DNA of 64,000 bases from Micromonosporaceae bacterium. Lineage in GTDB: Bacteria > Actinomycetota > Actinomycetes > Mycobacteriales > Micromonosporaceae. The stretch is taken from NCBI GenBank assembly GCA_009377645.1, contig WHTQ01000010.1:1-64000 (forward strand). The letters are read 5' to 3'. Every line of letters starts with the position of its first letter. Position 1 is the stretch's first letter. Positions 34,652-45,634 of this stretch are shown here, one piece after another. A program made the translations under genes and the position numbers. The notes under the pieces are model-generated. The model was not told where the DNA came from and did not search any database. It saw only the letters and a list, made by a program, of their open reading frames with translations.

Positions 34652-35971
34652 GTGACCAGTTACGCGCCGGTGCACGAGACGCCGGAAGGGAAGGTCTTCA
34701 CGGTCACTGGCGGGGACTGGGACCAGGTGCTGGGAGACCGGGACCCGATCCACGACGAGAAGATCATCGTCAACATGGGACCGCAGCACCCGTCCACCCA
34801 CGGCGTGCTCCGGCTGGTGCTGGAGCTGGAGGGGGAGACCGTCACCGACGCCCGGCTGGTGATCGGCTACCTGCACACCGGGATCGAGAAGAACCTGGAG
34901 TTCCGGAACTGGACCCAGGGGGTCACGTTCGTCACCCGGGCCGACTACCTGGCGCCGATCTTCAACGAGACCGGCTACTGCCTGGCGGTCGAGAAGCTGC
35001 TCGGGATCACCGAGGCGATCCCGCCGCGGGCGACCGTGATCCGGGTGCTGATGATGGAGCTGAACCGGATCGCCTCGCACCTGGTGTGGCTGGCCACCAC
35101 CGGGATGGAGCTGGGCGCGGTGTCGATCGCGACCTATGCGTTCCGGGAGCGGGAGAAGATCCTGGACATCTTCGAGCTGGCCTCCGGGCTGCGGATGAAC
35201 ATGGCCTACATCCGGCCCGGCGGGCTGGCCCAGGACCTGCCGGACACCGCCGTCGGCGCGATCCGGGAGCTGCTGGTCTACCTGCCGAAGCGGGTGGCCG
35301 AGTATCAGGCGATGCTGTCCGGCAACCCGATCTGGCGGGCCCGCACGATCGGCGTCGCCGAGCTGGACGTGACCGGCTGCCTGGCGCTCGGAGTGACCGG
35401 GCCGGTGCTGCGCAGCGCCGGGCTGGCCTGGGACCTGCGCAAGACCATGCCCTACTGCGGCTACGAGAGCTACGAGTTCGACGTGGTGACCCGGGAGACC
35501 GGCGACGCGTACGCCCGCTACGAGATCCGGCTGGACGAGATCGGGGAGTCCCTCAAGATCATCGAGCAGTGCCTGGACCGGCTGCCGTCCGGCCCGGTGA
35601 TGGTCGCCGACAAGAAGATCGCCTGGCCGGCGCAGCTGGCCACCGGCACCGACGGGCTGGGCAACTCGCTGGCCCACGTCGCGAAGATCATGGGCCAGTC
35701 GATGGAGGCGCTGATCCACCACTTCAAGCTGGTGACCGAGGGCTTCCGGGTGCCGCCCGGCCAGGTGTACGTACCGATCGAAAGCCCGCGCGGGGAGCTG
35801 GGGGTGCACGCGGTCTCGGACGGCGGCACCCGGCCCTACCGGGTGCACTTCCGGGAGCCCAGCTTCGTGAACCTGCAGTCGCTCCCGGCGCTGGCCGAGG
35901 GTGGCATGATCGCCGACGTGATCGTCGGCGGTGCGTCGTTGGACCCGGTGATGGGAGGCTGCGACCGGTGA
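34652..35971 (+). CDS. nuoD: NADH-quinone oxidoreductase subunit D
   Basis: NuoD forms the quinone-binding cavity with NuoB. The family blocks are visible: [33 protein letters not shown], and C-terminal [15 protein letters not shown] and [18 protein letters not shown], the usual end. 439 residues, normal. GTG 34652 follows GGAGG in the spacer. Its stop overlaps the nuoE GTG. Confidence 0.96.
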   Translation: MTSYAPVHETPEGKVFTVTGGDWDQVLGDRDPIHDEKIIVNMGPQHPSTHGVLRLVLELEGETVTDARLVIGYLHTGIEKNLEFRNWTQGVTFVTRADYLAPIFNETGYCLAVEKLLGITEAIPPRATVIRVLMMELNRIASHLVWLATTGMELGAVSIATYAFREREKILDIFELASGLRMNMAYIRPGGLAQDLPDTAVGAIRELLVYLPKRVAEYQAMLSGNPIWRARTIGVAELDVTGCLALGVTGPVLRSAGLAWDLRKTMPYCGYESYEFDVVTRETGDAYARYEIRLDEIGESLKIIEQCLDRLPSGPVMVADKKIAWPAQLATGTDGLGNSLAHVAKIMGQSMEALIHHFKLVTEGFRVPPGQVYVPIESPRGELGVHAVSDGGTRPYRVHFREPSFVNLQSLPALAEGGMIADVIVGGASLDPVMGGCDR

Positions 35972-36698
35972 GCGTGAGTCAGGGCGAGTTGAGCAAACAG
36001 ACGAGCATAGAGTTCAGCGAGCAGACCCGGGACCGGGCGCGGGAGATCATCGCCCGCTATCCGGCCGGCCGGGAGCGCTCGGCGCTGCTGCCGCTGCTGC
36101 ACCTGGTGCAGGCCGAGTACGGTCACGTCTCGCCGGCCGGGATCGAGTTCTGTGCCGAGCTGCTCGGGCTGACCCGGGCACAGGTGGCCGGGGTGGCGAG
36201 CTTCTACACCATGTTCAAGCGCCGGCCGGCCGGCGACTGGCTGGTCAGCGTGTGCACCAACACGATGTGCGGGGTGCTGGGCGGGGACCGGACCTTCGAG
36301 ACCCTGCGCGAGCACCTGGGGGTCGGGCACGATGAGACCACCCCGGACGGCACGATCACGCTGGAGCACGCCGAGTGCCTGGCGGCCTGCGACTACGCCC
36401 CGGTGCTGACGGTCAACTACGAGTTCTTCGACCGGGTGCAGGCCGAGCAGGCGGTGGAGATCGTGGACCAGCTGCAGGAAGGGAAGCGGCCGGTGCCGGA
36501 CCGCGGTGCCCGGCTCTGCCCGCTGCCGGAGCTGTCGCTGCAGCTGGCCGGCTTCGCCGACCCGCGGCCGGAGGGGATCGCCGACGGGCCGGCCGGCGAG
36601 CCGACGCTGGCCGGGGCGCGACTGGCGCAGCGGCACGGGATCGCGGTGGCCGGCTTCGACCCGGAGACCCCGATCAAGCCAAAGGAGGAGGACAGCCG

Positions 36699-36702
<4 letters not shown>
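35968..36702 (+). CDS. nuoE: NADH-quinone oxidoreductase subunit E
   Basis: NuoE holds the N1a [2Fe-2S] cluster; the ligands are C96, C101 (CTNTMC), C137 and C141 (CLAAC). The core is thioredoxin-like. The C-terminal about 60 residues form an extension not found in short NuoE proteins. GTG 35968 overlaps the nuoD stop. The gene ends with AAAGGAGG and overlaps nuoF by 4 bases. Confidence 0.95.
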
Positions 36703-38038
<1,336 letters not shown>

Positions 38039-38042
<4 letters not shown>

Positions 38043-40537
38043 CTGCGCTGGACACCCCGACCGACGAAGTCACGCTGACCATCGACGGGGTGGAGGTGAC
38101 CGCCCCGAAGGGCGCCCTGATCATCCGGGTGGCCGAGAAGCTGGGGATCGAGATCCCGCGGTTCTGCGACCACCCGCTGCTGGCGCCGGTCGGCGCCTGC
38201 CGGCAGTGCCTGGTCGACGTCGAGGGTCAGCGCAAGCCGATCACCTCCTGCACCACCCCGATCGCGGACGGGATGGTGGTCCGGACCCACCTCACCTCCG
38301 AGGTGGCCCGGAAGGCCCAGCAGGGGATCATGGAGTTCCTCCTGATCAACCACCCACTGGACTGCCCGGTCTGTGACAAGGGCGGGGAGTGCCCGCTGCA
38401 GAACCAGGCGATGTCCACCGGCGCGGCGGAGAGCCGGTTCCAGGACGTGAAGCGGACCTACCCGAAGCCGATCAACCTGTCCACGCAGGTGCTGCTGGAC
38501 CGGGAGCGGTGCGTGCAGTGCGCCCGCTGCACCCGGTTCTCCGAGGAGATCGCCGGGGACCCGTTCATCGAGCTGATGGACCGGACCTCCGACGAGCAGG
38601 TCAACGTCTACCGGGAGGAGATGTTCGGGGGCGAGCCCGGGCCGGCCGGCAGCCACAGCGACCTCGGCTCCGAACCGCTGCGCTCCTATTTCTCCGGCAA
38701 CACCATCCAGATCTGCCCGGTCGGGGCGCTGACCAGCGCCCAGTACCGGTTCCGGTCGCGACCGTTCGACCTGGTGTCGACCCCGAGCGTGTGCGAGCAC
38801 TGCGCGGCCGGTTGCGCTCAGCGCACCGACCACCGGCGGGGCAAGGTGATGCGGCGGCTGGCCGGCGACGACCCGGCGGTGAACGAGGAGTGGGACTGCG
38901 ACAAGGGCCGGTTCGGCTTCCGGTACGTCACCGCGTTCGACCGGATCACCGAGCCGATGGTGCGGGACCCGCAGACCGGAGCGCTGCGGGCGGCGGCCTG
39001 GAGCGAGGCGCTGGCGGTCGCCGCCGAAGGGCTGCGCCGGGCCCGGGACTCCTCCGGTGGGGTCGGGGTGCTGACCGGCGGCCGGCTGACCGTCGAGGAC
39101 GCGTACGCGTACAGCAAGTTCGCCCGGATCGCACTACGCACCAACGACGTCGACTTCCGCGCCCGGCCGCTGTCTACTGAGGAGGCCGACTTCCTGGCCG
39201 CCGCGGTGGCGGGCCGGCAGGGCCCCACCTACGCGGAGGTGGAGCAGGCGAGCGCGGTGGTGCTGGCCGGGCTGGAGCCGGAGGAGGAGTGCCCGATCCT
39301 GTTCCTGCGGATGCGCAAGGCGTACCGCAAGCGCGCCTTGGCCGTGCACGCGCTCGCGCCGTTCCGGACCACCGGGTACGAGAAGCTGGGCGCGACGGTG
39401 CTGCCGTGCGCCCCTGGTTCCGAGGCCACGCTGCTGGCCGGCGACGCGTCGCTCGCCGCCGCGCTGTCCCAGCCGGGCGCGGTGCTGGTGGTCGGGGAGC
39501 GGCTGGGCGGGGCGCCGGGCGGGCTGTCGGCGGCGGTGGCGCTGGCCGAGCGGACCGGTGCCCGGCTGGCTTGGGTGCCGCGGCGGGCCGGCGAGCGGGG
39601 CGCGCTGGAGGCCGGCTGCCTGCCGCACCTGCTGCCGGGTGGCCGGCCGGTAACCGAGCCGCGCGCCCGGGCCGAGCTGGCCGGCGCGTGGGGGCTGGAA
39701 GCCGGGGTGCTGGACAGCCGGCCCGGCCGGGACACCGGCGCGATCCTGGCCGCGGCCACCGCCGGTGACCTCGGTGCGCTGGTGGTCGCCGGGGTGGACC
39801 CGGCGGACCTGTCCGACGCCCGGGCGGCCGAGCAGGCGCTCGACGCGGTGCCGTTCCTGGTCTCGCTGGAGCTGCGGAACTCGGCGGTGGCCCGGCGCGC
39901 CGACGTGGTGCTGCCGGTGGCGCCGACGGTGGAGAAGGCCGGCTCGTTCCTGACCTGGGAGGGTCGGCTGCGCCCGTTCGAGGCGGTGCTGGCCACCGGG
40001 GCGATGACCGACGCCCGGATCCTGGACGCGCTGGCCAGCCAGCTCGGGGTGCAGCTGAACACCCGGGACGTGCCGGCGGTCCGGGCCGAGCTGGCGGCGC
40101 TGCCGGCCACCGACTCGCCCCGCCACCCGCCGCCGCAGGTCGCCCCGGCGCCGCCGCCGGTGCCGGCGGACGGGCAGGCGGTGCTGGCGACCTGGCACCA
40201 GCTGGTCGACCTGGGCACGCTGCAGGACGGGGACGACGAGCTGGCCGGCACCGCCCGGCCGAGCGTGGTGCGGCTGGGCAAGGAGCTGGCGACCCGGCTC
40301 GGGGTCGGCGACGGCGACCCGGTGACGGTCGGCACCGGGACCGGGGCGCTCACGCTGCCGGTGGAGGTGGTCGACATGGTCGACGCGGTGGTCTGGCTGC
40401 CGACCAACTCCCCCGGCGCGACCGTCCGGCGCAGCCTCGGCGCCGCGGCCGGCGCGCTGGTGTCGGTGTCCGTGTCGGTGTCCGTGCCGGTGTCCGCGTC
40501 GGTGTTCGTGTCGGTGTCCCCAGGAGGCTCCCGGTGA
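38039..40537 (+). CDS. nuoG: NADH-quinone oxidoreductase subunit G
   Basis: NuoG has the [2Fe-2S] cluster C43/C54/C57/C71, the Cys3His set with C109/C112/C118, the N4 and N5-type clusters (C158, C161, C164 and C226), and also C252/C255/C259/C287, the extra N7 cluster found in some lineages. The remaining region is a molybdopterin-oxidoreductase-like fold that has lost its active site. The C-terminus ends in a tandem [11 protein letters not shown] tract coded by a short DNA repeat, unusual for this subunit. 832 residues. ATG 38039 overlaps nuoF (ATGA). Confidence 0.94.
40460..40519 (+). repeat. Tandem gtgtcggtgtcc-type repeat at the 3' end of nuoG
   Basis: Sixty bases made of 6- and 12-base units based on gtgtcggtgtcc. 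They encode the Ser/Val tail of NuoG just before its stop. Unit-number change is possible without losing the frame. Confidence 0.8.
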
Positions 40538-41940
40538 TGCTCTCGCAGGCCCCCACGCTGGCCGACTTCGGCCACGACACCTGGTGGGTGATCATCATCA
40601 AGGTGCTGGCCGCGTTCGTGTTCGGCGTGGTCATGACCCTGCTCGGGGTGTGGTTCGAGCGGCGGATGATCGGCTGGATGCAGGTGCGCCCGGGTCCGAA
40701 CCGGGCTGGCCCGTTCGGGCTGCTGCAGACCCTGGCCGACGGGCTCAAGATGGCGTTCAAGGAGGATCTCCGGCCGCGCGGTTCGGACCGGCTGGTGTTC
40801 CTGATCGCGCCGTGCATCTCGGCGGTCTGTGCGCTCACCGCGCTGGCGGTGATCCCGTTCGGCCCGATCGTTTCGATCTTCGGGGAGCGGACCCCGCTGC
40901 AGGTGACCGACGTGCCGGTGGCGGTGCTGGTGCTGCTGGCGGTGTCCGCGCTGTCGGTCTACGGGGTGGTGCTCGGCGGCTGGGCCTCCGGCTCCCCGTA
41001 CCCGCTGCTGGGCGGGCTGCGCGCCTCCGCGCAGATGATCTCGTACGAGGTCACGATGGGGCTGGCGGTGGTCACGGTGTTCATGCTGGCCGGCTCCATG
41101 AGCACCTCGGAGATCGTGGCCGCCCAGGCCAGCAACCCGGAGCTGTCGATCGGCGGCGCCACCCTGGCCGTCCCGGGCTGGTACGTCCTGCTGCTGCTGC
41201 CCACCTTCGTGATCTTCGCGATCTCGGCGGTGGGGGAGACCAACCGGCTCCCGTTCGACCTGCCGGAGGCGGAGTCGGAGCTGGTGGCCGGGTTCATGAC
41301 CGAGTACTCGTCGCTGAAGTTCGCGCTGTTCATGCTCTCCGAGTACATCCACATGGTGGTTGCCTCGGCGGTGATCACGACCCTGTTCCTGGCCGGCTGG
41401 CGGGCGCCGTGGCCGGTGTCGGTGTGGGACGGCGCCAACCAGGGCTGGTGGCCGCTGCTGTGGTTCATGGGCAAGGTGGTGCTGGTCATGTTCGTGTTCG
41501 TGTGGCTGCGGGCGACCCTGCCGCGGCTGCGCTACGACCAGTTCATGCGGCTGGGCTGGAAGGTGCTGATCCCGCTGGCGCTCGGCTGGGTGCTGGTGCT
41601 GGGCGGGACCCGGGTGGCGCAGGTGTCCGACCTGAGCCGGTCCGAGCAGCTGTGGCTGGGCGGGGCGGTCGCGGCGGTGCTGCTGCTGGCGGTGCTGTTC
41701 TGGCCGGCCCGCCGGCAGCCGAGTCGACCGAGCCCGGCCGAGCAGGTGGCCGCCCGCCCGCCGGGCAGCTTCCCGCTGCCGCCGCTGGACCTGCAGGTGC
41801 CGCCCAGCCCGCAGGCCCGCCGGGCGGTGGCCGCCAAGCGCACGGCCGCCAGCGGGCGTAGCGAAGCGGAGCCCGCGGTCAAGCGGCCTCTTGAAGGTAG
41901 GGCCGGTACCGATCCGGAAGGAGGCGAGCAGGATGGCTGA
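40537..41940 (+). CDS. nuoH: NADH-quinone oxidoreductase subunit H
   Basis: NuoH links the membrane arm to the quinone cavity. It has about eight helices, [18 protein letters not shown] near the start, the [20 protein letters not shown] loop and the [20 protein letters not shown] motif. The C-terminal about 70 residues are an actinobacterial extension, rich in Pro, Arg and Ala, and part of it ([15 protein letters not shown]) is coded by the dispersed repeat. ATG 40537 shares its A with the nuoG stop; GTG 40534 is also possible. AGGAGG lies 8 bases before the ATG. Overlaps nuoI by 8 bases. Confidence 0.95.
   Translation: MLSQAPTLADFGHDTWWVIIIKVLAAFVFGVVMTLLGVWFERRMIGWMQVRPGPNRAGPFGLLQTLADGLKMAFKEDLRPRGSDRLVFLIAPCISAVCALTALAVIPFGPIVSIFGERTPLQVTDVPVAVLVLLAVSALSVYGVVLGGWASGSPYPLLGGLRASAQMISYEVTMGLAVVTVFMLAGSMSTSEIVAAQASNPELSIGGATLAVPGWYVLLLLPTFVIFAISAVGETNRLPFDLPEAESELVAGFMTEYSSLKFALFMLSEYIHMVVASAVITTLFLAGWRAPWPVSVWDGANQGWWPLLWFMGKVVLVMFVFVWLRATLPRLRYDQFMRLGWKVLIPLALGWVLVLGGTRVAQVSDLSRSEQLWLGGAVAAVLLLAVLFWPARRQPSRPSPAEQVAARPPGSFPLPPLDLQVPPSPQARRAVAAKRTAASGRSEAEPAVKRPLEGRAGTDPEGGEQDG
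41844..41888 (+). repeat. Dispersed operon-internal repeat, copy C (inside nuoH)
   Basis: Third copy of the element at 19888 and 34588, with small changes (agcgaagcggagccc in the middle). It is translated as part of the C-terminus of NuoH. It suggests that the element was captured into the reading frame, with the stop moved downstream. Confidence 0.78.
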
Positions 41941-42526
41941 GCCGAAATCCGCTCCCAGCCGCTCAGGCTTGGTGGACGCCGTGAAAGGGTTCGGGGTCAC
42001 GTTCTCGCACCTGTTCCGCAAGCAGGTGACCATCGACTACCCGGACAAGCCGGAGCCGACCGGACCGCGCTACCACGGCCGGCACATCCTGAACCGGCAC
42101 CCGGACGGGCTGGAGAAGTGCATCGGCTGCGAGCTGTGCGCGTGGGCCTGCCCGGCCGACGCGATCTACGTGGAGGGCGCCGACAACACCGAGACCGCCC
42201 GCTACTCGCCAGGCGAGCGGTACGCGAGCGTCTACCAGATCAACTACGCCCGGTGCATCTTCTGCGGGCTGTGCCTGGAGGCGTGCCCGACCCGGTCGCT
42301 GACCATGAGCAACGAGTACGAGCTGGCCAGCGACGACCGGCGGGAGCTGATCTTCACCAAGGAGGAGCTGCTGGCGCCGCTGCTGCCGGGGATGGAGCAG
42401 CCGCCGCACCCGATGCGGCTGGGGGAGACCGAGCAGGACTACTACCTGGACGGCCTGTCCAACCCCGGCACCAGTGCCGGGGCCGAGCACGTCGAGACGT
42501 ACCCGGGGTCGGGTGATGCCGCGTGA
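41933..42526 (+). CDS. nuoI: NADH-quinone oxidoreductase subunit I
   Basis: NuoI carries the N6a and N6b [4Fe-4S] clusters. Ligands: C63, C66, C69 and C73 ([11 protein letters not shown]) and C108, C111, C114, C118 ([11 protein letters not shown]). 197 residues. ATG 41933 is chosen over the longer frame because GGAAGGAGG lies just upstream. nuoJ begins in its stop (GTGA). Confidence 0.95.
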   Translation: MAEPKSAPSRSGLVDAVKGFGVTFSHLFRKQVTIDYPDKPEPTGPRYHGRHILNRHPDGLEKCIGCELCAWACPADAIYVEGADNTETARYSPGERYASVYQINYARCIFCGLCLEACPTRSLTMSNEYELASDDRRELIFTKEELLAPLLPGMEQPPHPMRLGETEQDYYLDGLSNPGTSAGAEHVETYPGSGDAA

Positions 42527-43293
42527 GTGTCCTGCTCGCCCAGGGAGTCGAGGTCACCGCCGGCGAAGCCTGGACCTTCTGGCTGCTCGCCCCGATCGCG
42601 GTGATCGGCGCGCTCGGCATGGTGCTTGCCCGCAACGCGGTGCACTCGGCGCTGTGGCTGGTGCTGACCATGCTCGCGCTGGGCGTGTTCTACGTGGTCC
42701 AGTCGGCACCGTTCCTCGGGCTGGTGCAGGTAGTGGTCTACACCGGCGCGATCATGATGCTGTTCCTGTTCGTGCTGATGCTGGTCGGACGGGACGCCGC
42801 GGACTCGTTGATCGAGACGCTGCGCGGCCAGCGGGCGGCCGCCGTACTGGTGGGGGGCGGCCTGGCCGCGCTGCTCGCCACCGGCACCTACCGGTGGCTG
42901 GAGGGCACTCCGGCGGCCGGCCTGGCCGAGGCCAACGCCGAGCACGGCGGCAACACCGAGGGCCTGGCGAACCTGTTGTTCTCCCGCTGGGTGCTCGGCT
43001 TCGAGCTGACCGGCGCGCTGCTGATCGTGGCCGCGCTCGGTGCCCTCATGCTCACCCACATCGTCCGCGAGCCCGGCGAGCGGCTGTCCCAGCCGGAGCA
43101 GATGCGGGCGCGGTTCGCCCCCGGCAACTACCCGGCCCCGAAGCCCGGCCCCGGTGTGTTCGCGACCTCGTCCTCGAACACCACCCCGGCCAAGCTGCCG
43201 GACGGCACCGCCTCCCCGCGCAGCATCTCGCCGATCCTGCCGATCCGGGAGCTGACTGCCGCCGAGGCCGCCGACAAGGAGACCGAACGATGA
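42523..43293 (+). CDS. nuoJ: NADH-quinone oxidoreductase subunit J
   Basis: NuoJ is a small membrane subunit with about five helices: [20 protein letters not shown], the [20 protein letters not shown] block and [20 protein letters not shown]. Its 90-residue cytoplasmic tail is rich in Pro and is an actinobacterial feature. 256 residues. GTG 42523. Its stop overlaps an ATG (43290) of the bridging ORF. Confidence 0.93.
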   Translation: MSVLLAQGVEVTAGEAWTFWLLAPIAVIGALGMVLARNAVHSALWLVLTMLALGVFYVVQSAPFLGLVQVVVYTGAIMMLFLFVLMLVGRDAADSLIETLRGQRAAAVLVGGGLAALLATGTYRWLEGTPAAGLAEANAEHGGNTEGLANLLFSRWVLGFELTGALLIVAALGALMLTHIVREPGERLSQPEQMRARFAPGNYPAPKPGPGVFATSSSNTTPAKLPDGTASPRSISPILPIRELTAAEAADKETER

Positions 43294-43376
43294 CCGCCGC
43301 CGTACGCGCGATCGCGCCGACTTTTTGCCGCCATGGCGACACAAACTCGGCGCGATCTGGAGAGGCAGGCCGCTGA
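43290..43376 (+). CDS. Bridging small ORF between nuoJ and nuoK (28 aa)
   Basis: ATG 43290 overlaps the nuoJ stop (ATGA) and its own stop TGA (43374-43376) shares its A with the nuoK ATG (TGATG). The 28 codons cover exactly the gap made by a palindromic insertion. The product ([12 protein letters not shown], then [16 protein letters not shown]) has no recognisable function. It may let ribosomes travel from nuoJ to nuoK. Whether it is translated is unknown. Confidence 0.4.
   Translation: MTAAVRAIAPTFCRHGDTNSARSGEAGR
43310..43357. repeat. 48-base palindromic element inserted in the nuo operon
   Basis: The sequence is near-symmetrical around CCATGG (43331-43336): gatcgcgccga at 43310 is matched by tcggcgcgatc ending at 43357, and 42 of 48 positions are complementary. 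It looks like a repetitive extragenic palindrome. It occupies the nuoJ-nuoK gap; elsewhere from nuoE to nuoJ the genes overlap. No second copy was noticed in the window. Confidence 0.75.
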
Positions 43377-43678
43377 TGCCGGGGCCGGAGCACTACGTCG
43401 CCCTGTCCGCGCTGCTGTTCACGATCGGCGCGGTCGGCGTACTGGTGCGGCGCAACGCGATCGTGCTGTTCATGTGCATCGAGCTGATGCTGAACGCGGC
43501 CAACCTGGCGCTGGTCACCTTCGCCCGGCTGCACGGTGACCTGAACGGCCAGGTGATGGCGTTCTTCGTGATGGTGGTGGCGGCGGCCGAGGTGGTGGTC
43601 GGGCTGGCCATCATCATGCTGATCTTCCGGACCCGACGCTCGGCCAGCGTCGACGACTCCAACCTGCTCAAGTACTAG
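43376..43678 (+). CDS. nuoK: NADH-quinone oxidoreductase subunit K
   Basis: NuoK has three helices and conserved acidic residues for proton transfer: Glu in [15 protein letters not shown] and Glu in [13 protein letters not shown]. 100 residues, normal. ATG 43376 is chosen from the family start ([15 protein letters not shown]) and its TGATG link to the bridging ORF. Ends 15 bases before nuoL. Confidence 0.95.
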   Translation: MPGPEHYVALSALLFTIGAVGVLVRRNAIVLFMCIELMLNAANLALVTFARLHGDLNGQVMAFFVMVVAAAEVVVGLAIIMLIFRTRRSASVDDSNLLKY

Positions 43679-43693
43679 GAGCCAGGACACAGA

Positions 43694-45634
43694 ATGAGCG
43701 AGCTATCCGAGGCCTCCGGGCTGCTGGGCTACGTCTGGCTGCTGGTGGCGATCCCGGCGGCGAGCGCGGCGGTGCTGCTGCTGGCCGGGCGCCGGGCCGA
43801 CCGGTGGGGTCACCTGCTCGGCTGCGCCAGCGTCGGCGCCGCGTTCCTGCTCGGGCTGGGCATGTTCGGCCAGCTGGCCGACCTGGACGAGCACCGGCGG
43901 GCGGTCGAGCAGCAGCTGTGGACCTTCCTGGCCGTCGGCGACCTGCGAGTCGACTTCGGGCTGCTGTTCGACCCGCTCGCGGCGGTGTTCGTACTGCTGA
44001 TCACCGGGGTCGGGTTCCTGATCCACGTCTACGCGGTCGGCTACCTGGCGCACGCCCCGCACGACCAGACGCACGAGTCCGCGGGCACCGCCCGGCGCCG
44101 GTTCTTCGGCTACTTCAACCTGTTCGTGGCCGCGATGCTGGTGCTGGTGCTGGGCAACAACTACCTGCTGCTCTACGTCGGCTGGGAGGGGGTCGGGCTG
44201 GCGTCCTACCTGCTGATCGCGTTCTGGTTCAGCCGGCCGGCGGCGGCCACCGCCGGCAAGAAGGCGTTCCTGATGAACCGGGTCGGGGACGCCGGCTTCA
44301 TCCTGGCGATCTTCCTGCTGTTCGCGCAGGTCGGCACGGTGCAGTTCAGCGGGGTGTTCGCGGGCGTGGCCGGCATGTCGTCCACTGTGCTGCTGGTGCT
44401 CGGGCTGCTGCTGCTGCTCGGCGCGACCGGCAAGTCCGGCCAGTTCCCGCTGCAGGCGTGGCTGCCGGATGCGATGGAGGGCCCGACCCCGGTCTCGGCG
44501 CTGATCCACGCCGCCACCATGGTCACCGCCGGGGTCTACCTGATCGCCCGCTCCCACCCGATCTTCTCGGCGAACCTGACCCTGCAGACCGTGGTGGTCA
44601 GCGTCGGGGCGGCCACCCTGCTGATCGGCGCGATCATCGGCTGCGCCAAGGACGACATCAAGCGGGTGCTGGCCTGGTCCACGGTCAGCCAGATCGGGTA
44701 CATGTTCCTTGCCGTCGGGCTGGGCGGGGTCGCGTACGCGCTCGGCCTGATCCACCTGCTGGCGCACGGCTTCTTCAAGGCCGGCCTGTTCCTGGGCGCC
44801 GGTTCGGTGATGCGCGGGATGGACGACCAGGTCGACATCCGGCGGTTCGGCGGGCTGTGGCGGTTCCTGCCGATCACCTGGGCCACGTTCGGCCTGGCCT
44901 GGCTGGCGATCATCGGGATCCCGCCGCTGTCCGGGTTCTTCAGCAAGGACCCGATCATCGCGGCCGCGTTCGACCGTCCGGGATGGACCGGCTGGCTGTT
45001 CGGCGGCGCCGCGCTGCTCGGGGCCGGGCTGACCGCGTTCTACATGACCCGGCTGTTCGTGCTCACCTTCCACGGGCCGAAGCGCTGGACCGAGGGACAG
45101 CGTCCACATGAGTCGCCGCCGGTGATGACCATCCCGCTGATCCTGCTGGCGGTCGGCACGGTGGCGGCCGGGTGGCTGATGTCGACCTCGGTCGTGGACT
45201 GGCTGACCCCGGTGTTCGGGGAGGCGCCGGAGCCGCACGGCCTGCTCAGCCACGGCCAGGTCACCGCGCTCACGATGGCGGTCGTGGTGATCGGCGGGGT
45301 CGGCGGCTGGGCGATGTTCCGCAACGGCACCGCGCTGGCACCGGCACCGGCCGGGCCGGTGGTCACCGCCGCCCGGGCGAACCTGTACGGGGACGCGGTG
45401 AACGCGGCGCTGTTCGAGAAACCCGGGCGATGGCTCACCCGGGCGCTGGTCTATGTGGACAACAAGGGCATCGACGGGATCGTGAACGGGCTGGCCGCGG
45501 CGGTCGGGGGCGGCTCGGCCCGGATCCGGCGGCTGCAGACCGGCTTCGTGCGCTCGTACGCGATGTCGATGCTGCTCGGCGCGCTGCTGATCGTGGGCGC
45601 CTTCGTCGCGGTCCAAGCAGGGTGGTTTGCATGA
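43694..45634 (+). CDS. nuoL: NADH-quinone oxidoreductase subunit L
   Basis: NuoL is a proton-pumping antiporter-like subunit with about 14 helices and a long lateral helix. GWEGVGLASYLLIAFW, TGKSGQFPLQAWLPDAMEGPTPVSALIHAATMVTAGVY (outline) and RVLAWSTVSQIGYM are conserved. 646 residues. ATG 43694 follows AGGAGCC. The nuoM ATG overlaps its stop (ATGA). Confidence 0.96.
   Translation: MSELSEASGLLGYVWLLVAIPAASAAVLLLAGRRADRWGHLLGCASVGAAFLLGLGMFGQLADLDEHRRAVEQQLWTFLAVGDLRVDFGLLFDPLAAVFVLLITGVGFLIHVYAVGYLAHAPHDQTHESAGTARRRFFGYFNLFVAAMLVLVLGNNYLLLYVGWEGVGLASYLLIAFWFSRPAAATAGKKAFLMNRVGDAGFILAIFLLFAQVGTVQFSGVFAGVAGMSSTVLLVLGLLLLLGATGKSGQFPLQAWLPDAMEGPTPVSALIHAATMVTAGVYLIARSHPIFSANLTLQTVVVSVGAATLLIGAIIGCAKDDIKRVLAWSTVSQIGYMFLAVGLGGVAYALGLIHLLAHGFFKAGLFLGAGSVMRGMDDQVDIRRFGGLWRFLPITWATFGLAWLAIIGIPPLSGFFSKDPIIAAAFDRPGWTGWLFGGAALLGAGLTAFYMTRLFVLTFHGPKRWTEGQRPHESPPVMTIPLILLAVGTVAAGWLMSTSVVDWLTPVFGEAPEPHGLLSHGQVTALTMAVVVIGGVGGWAMFRNGTALAPAPAGPVVTAARANLYGDAVNAALFEKPGRWLTRALVYVDNKGIDGIVNGLAAAVGGGSARIRRLQTGFVRSYAMSMLLGALLIVGAFVAVQAGWFA

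Noticed and set aside
43310-43357. Transcription terminator within the nuo operon
   Set aside because: A terminator between nuoJ and nuoK would separate essential subunits. The bridging ORF and the sequence pattern fit a repetitive palindrome better.
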